This document shows positions 8,676-16,976 of a DNA stretch of 16,976 nucleotides, piece after piece. The notes below the pieces were generated by a model. The model was not told the DNA's origin and did no database searches. It was given only the letters and a program-made list of their open reading frames with translations. Position numbers and translations under genes: made by a program. The stretch is from Spirogloea muscicola. Lineage: Eukaryota > Streptophyta > Zygnematophyceae > Spirogloeales > Spirogloeaceae. Position 1 is the stretch's first letter. Each line of letters starts with the position of its first letter. Location: contig WELB01000052.1 in assembly GCA_009602725.1 (NCBI GenBank), forward strand, positions 333,633 through 350,608. The letters are read 5' to 3'.

Positions 8676-8752
8676 GCTAGCCTTGCCTGAACAATGCATC
8701 GGCTTAATTGGCATCCATCCACTTCATACACGCAGCGCGCCTTCTTTCCTTC
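8676..8752 (+). repeat. Dispersed repeat module, copy 3
   Basis: Shares tgcctgaacaatgcatcgg and gcgcgccttct with 7441-7520, but more diverged. Confidence 0.55.
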
Positions 8753-8960
8753 CAAGCGAGACGGCCGCTCTGAGAGTTCTATAAGCCCGAACGATGGGGA
8801 AAAGGGGGTCGGTGAATCCTCCCATTCACCATTGCGAGGCATGGCAAGGGACGCCCGTGTGTCCGCTCCAGAGCTTCCAAGCTCTTGCGAGCTACATTGT
8901 CATGCCAATCAACTCTAGCAATTGCCCTCAGCCATGCTCAGCAATGCTGCACCTGTCCCT

Positions 8961-9349
8961 CTTGAAAGACAAGAGCAGGCAGAGCAAGACAACATTCATA
9001 TTATGGGCCCACAGGGCGGCTCGCTTCCTGTTCTTAGCCCCAGACTATCTCGCGAGAGACAAACTGGACAGTATGGAAGTGGAAGATGACTAGACTACTC
9101 CAGTATCGAGGAGTCTGGGATGCTGTTGAATTCAATGCTGCCTGATTCTCTCTCGAGGTGGGCCGACACAATTCACGAACTGCATTGGGTTCTACAGCAT
9201 CCCAGGCTTCTCGATACTGGAGTAGTCTTGTCATCTTCCACATCCATACTGTCTCTCGAGATAGTTTGGGGCTAAGAACAAGAAGCGAGCCGCGCGGTGG
9301 GCCCACAACCTGAAAGCTTTCTTGCTCTGCCTGCTCTTGTCTTTCACGT
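8961..9349. repeat. Foldback inverted repeat with about 170-bp arms
   Basis: The left arm 8961-9140 is the reverse complement of the right arm 9182-9349 with a few mismatches and one insertion of about 11 bp in the left arm. Matching blocks include gaaagacaagagcaggcaga, ggctcgcttc and actactccagtatcgag. The loop is about 41 nt. A transcript would fold into a long hairpin. It fits a foldback or MITE-like element, or a local inverted duplication; no transposase or clear target-site duplication was seen. Confidence 0.85.
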
Positions 9350-9465
9350 CAAGCAACCTGTGCCTGCTGTTCACGTTCTGCAGTCTGTACCTGGCTTTCA
9401 CGTCCAACAGCGATCACTTCCTGTCGTGATGTGGGAGGACCAGCAGACCGTCCTCGTCTTGGCGC

Positions 9466-9494
9466 AGATGCAGACGCAGACGCAGACGCAGATC
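9466..9494 (+). repeat. CAGACG hexamer microsatellite
   Basis: Five tandem units counting the imperfect ends (gcagat and gcagac variants). Confidence 0.8.
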
Positions 9495-9530
9495 CACTCA
9501 TGGTCACACAGAGTTCAGAGTAGCACAAAG

Positions 9531-9795
9531 GCTTGCCTGGTTACACACAGAGCCAGCGAGCACTCAGCTCCACCTGGCCGCACACAGAGCTGGCAAGCAC
9601 ACAATGCCGCCTCGCCGCACACAAAGCCGCCGCGCACACAGCGCCGCCTAGCCACACACAGAGCCGCGCGCACACAGCGCCGCCTAGCCGCACACAGCGC
9701 CGCCTAGCCACACACAGAGCCGCCGCGAACACAGCGCCGCCTAGCCGCACACAGAGCCGCCGCGCACACAGTGCCGCCTAGCCGCACACCATAGC
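9531..9795 (+). repeat. Degenerate minisatellite of cacacagcgccgcctagcc-type units
   Basis: Units of roughly 18-20 bp alternate between an agcgccgcctagcc form and an agagccgccgcg form, each joined by cacacac, giving a higher-order period near 37 bp. All frames stay open (for example HTAPPSHTQSRA), which is a by-product of the repeat and not a gene. Confidence 0.85.
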
Positions 9796-10027
9796 CGCTA
9801 CATTGAAAGAGCGGCTGTGAAAGCCAGCTAGATGCACACAGGTGTTCATGACCAGCCGAGGTCGCTCGGGCCAATGATGCAATATGCCGAGGCCTCCCTT
9901 TTCTAGGAAGCGCTAAGAAACCAAAGCACACAAAGAAAGAAAGCAGCTACAAATTTCTAGGGAGACTCTCATCGGCACAGCAGAACGAGCGGGGTGACTA
10001 TCCCGGCCCACTGATTCACCATATGAC
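9796..10027. other. Short spacer, nothing recognised
   Basis: Unique sequence between the minisatellite and the right long direct repeat. No gene or RNA signal seen. Confidence 0.5.
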
Positions 10028-10152
10028 TGCATTCAACACCTCTGAGCTCATTGTTGCACTTCACTGAGGAGATGTACTAAGCTGCCCTCCTTGCTCATTC
10101 TGTAGAAGCTCTACACACATTGCCGATCCCTGTACATACTTGGCTGGCTCTC
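10028..10152 (+). repeat. Long direct repeat, right copy
   Basis: Second copy of the repeat at 7154-7288, in the same orientation about 2.9 kb away. Together they bracket most of the repeat-rich block. Confidence 0.8.
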
Positions 10153-11111
10153 ACAGCTGCACTGAAGTGTCAGCAAGAGCATTGTCTGAGCGCTGCTCCA
10201 CAGCAATTGCCCGTCTAGGCTGCTGCTTCCTGCTCGCTTGCTTCATCATCGCAGGTTACTACATAGGATTTGCAGCTCGTGCTGGATGGACACAGGGGTC
10301 TGGCAAATTCCAACCATGTATTAGGCTGCCAGGCTGCAGGGCAACTGCTCAATGTGTACAGAAAAAGTGCAAAGCTTGTTGGGTCCCAAGGTTGACCTGC
10401 TGCGGCTGGGGCATCACAAGCCGCAAGTGCCCACATGGTAGCAGGCTGGTGATTCAGTGAGCGGCTATTGCTGCTAACATTGTTACAGGGTGCATCGTGC
10501 ACACAGGTAGGTCCCACTCTGCTGGCCAGCAACAAGGTAACTGCTGCAATCTCTTGTATCACTGCAAGTGTTAGCAGCTGTGCAAACCATCACGAGCAAT
10601 CCATAGATGCAGGCAACCTTGCTTGCTACCACATTACCTGCACTAGAGACACCCCAAGGCACAAGAGTTTAGCCTTCTTCCAAAGGCCAAAGTGGACGAA
10701 GACTGTAAGCGGCGCTGCCTAGTTCGAAGTGCTAATGCTCGTCGGACAGTCATCAGAGCATCTTTCCTGCACCACTCTAGTCTTGTGCACCACATCATGC
10801 TTACAAACAGCTTGCTACCAGCCACGCCACCTTCTTACGACCATAGAAACCAGAAGGCCCTGCAAACTTGCATAGCCGGCATCTCAACGGGGCAGCATGC
10901 ATTAATTCATTACTTGTTCGTGTTTGAAGTAAAGTCCATGACTATCACTCATCTGCCAATGCGGCAGCTCTGCTGGCGCAATTAGTCCACAACAAAACAT
11001 GCGCCAGCCCATCAAGCCATGACCCTGCCTAGTTTGTGTCAGCATGAGGACCAGGAGCGCCTGCAGCATTCGCATGAGAAGCACTCTCCTTGCTCACGCC
11101 GACTCCAAGGG
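10153..11111. other. Intergenic sequence and probable 3' UTR of the DOMON-b561 gene
   Basis: The right part should contain the 3' UTR of the minus-strand gene ending at 11112. Open frames here, such as the Cys-rich plus-strand one at 10140-10460, begin at non-ATG codons and show no family features. No repeats or RNA genes recognised. Confidence 0.5.
10801..10805 (-). terminator. Candidate TGTAA polyadenylation signal for the DOMON-b561 gene
   Basis: TGTAA on the minus strand about 310 nt after the preferred stop codon. Weak by itself, as any five-base match is. Confidence 0.3.

Positions 11112-16976
<5,865 letters not shown>

Noticed and set aside
9531-9795. CRISPR-like array
   Set aside because: The units are contiguous degenerate tandem repeats with no unique spacers, in a eukaryotic context.
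9297-9931. Open frames through the minisatellite
   Set aside because: Open in several frames on both strands because the repeat lacks stops; repetitive His/Thr/Ala/Pro/Arg peptides only.
7154-10152. Intact LTR retrotransposon
   Set aside because: No polymerase, integrase, primer-binding site or clear TG...CA termini seen; the direct repeats alone are not enough.
10140-10460. Cys-rich plus-strand open frame with a hydrophobic stretch
   Set aside because: It starts at a non-ATG codon inside a repeat edge, has no recognisable domain, and an equally long open frame exists on the opposite strand.

Overview
This window looks like intron-rich nuclear DNA from a plant-lineage eukaryote, most likely a green alga; the class is uncertain and Trebouxiophyceae is only a guess. 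The evidence is two spliced genes with short GT-AG introns (about 80-350 bp), a degenerate plant-type telomere heptamer array inside one intron, and a DM13/DOMON/cytochrome b561 protein whose domain order and motifs resemble a land-plant family such as Arabidopsis At5g54830. I saw no bacterial operon signals, CRISPR array, tRNA or rRNA.

Layout: (1) positions 1-646 are GC-rich, with a CGG-type repeat and four short perfect hairpins, and no gene I recognise. (2) Positions 863 to about 6500 (possibly to about 6659), minus strand, hold a complete sortilin/VPS10-domain sorting receptor in about 16 exons. It has a signal peptide, a beta-propeller with seven visible Asp-boxes, a cysteine-rich 10CC module, one membrane helix and a short cytosolic tail. 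(3) Positions 6498-6944 are a very GC-rich upstream region broken by a run of 27 T. (4) Positions 6945-10153 form a gene-poor block of decayed, shuffled repeat modules. It contains a fragment of a mobile-element-like ORF in two copies, a large foldback inverted repeat and a minisatellite. (5) Positions 11112 to about 16855, minus strand, hold a DM13-DOMON-DOMON-cytochrome b561 membrane protein in about 15 exons. Its start codon is missing because the sequence runs into a terminal run of 121 T.

The two genes lie on the same strand and are separated by the repeat block. Nothing suggests they work in one pathway: one is a Golgi/endosome cargo receptor, the other a probable ascorbate-dependent transmembrane electron carrier. 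The exon models were joined by hand from splice sites, reading-frame phase and family motifs, and every proposed junction keeps the frame. The most unusual signal is that the only two long homopolymer runs in the window sit on the coding side immediately before signal-peptide-like sequence at the 5' ends of both genes. I found no convincing new biological system.
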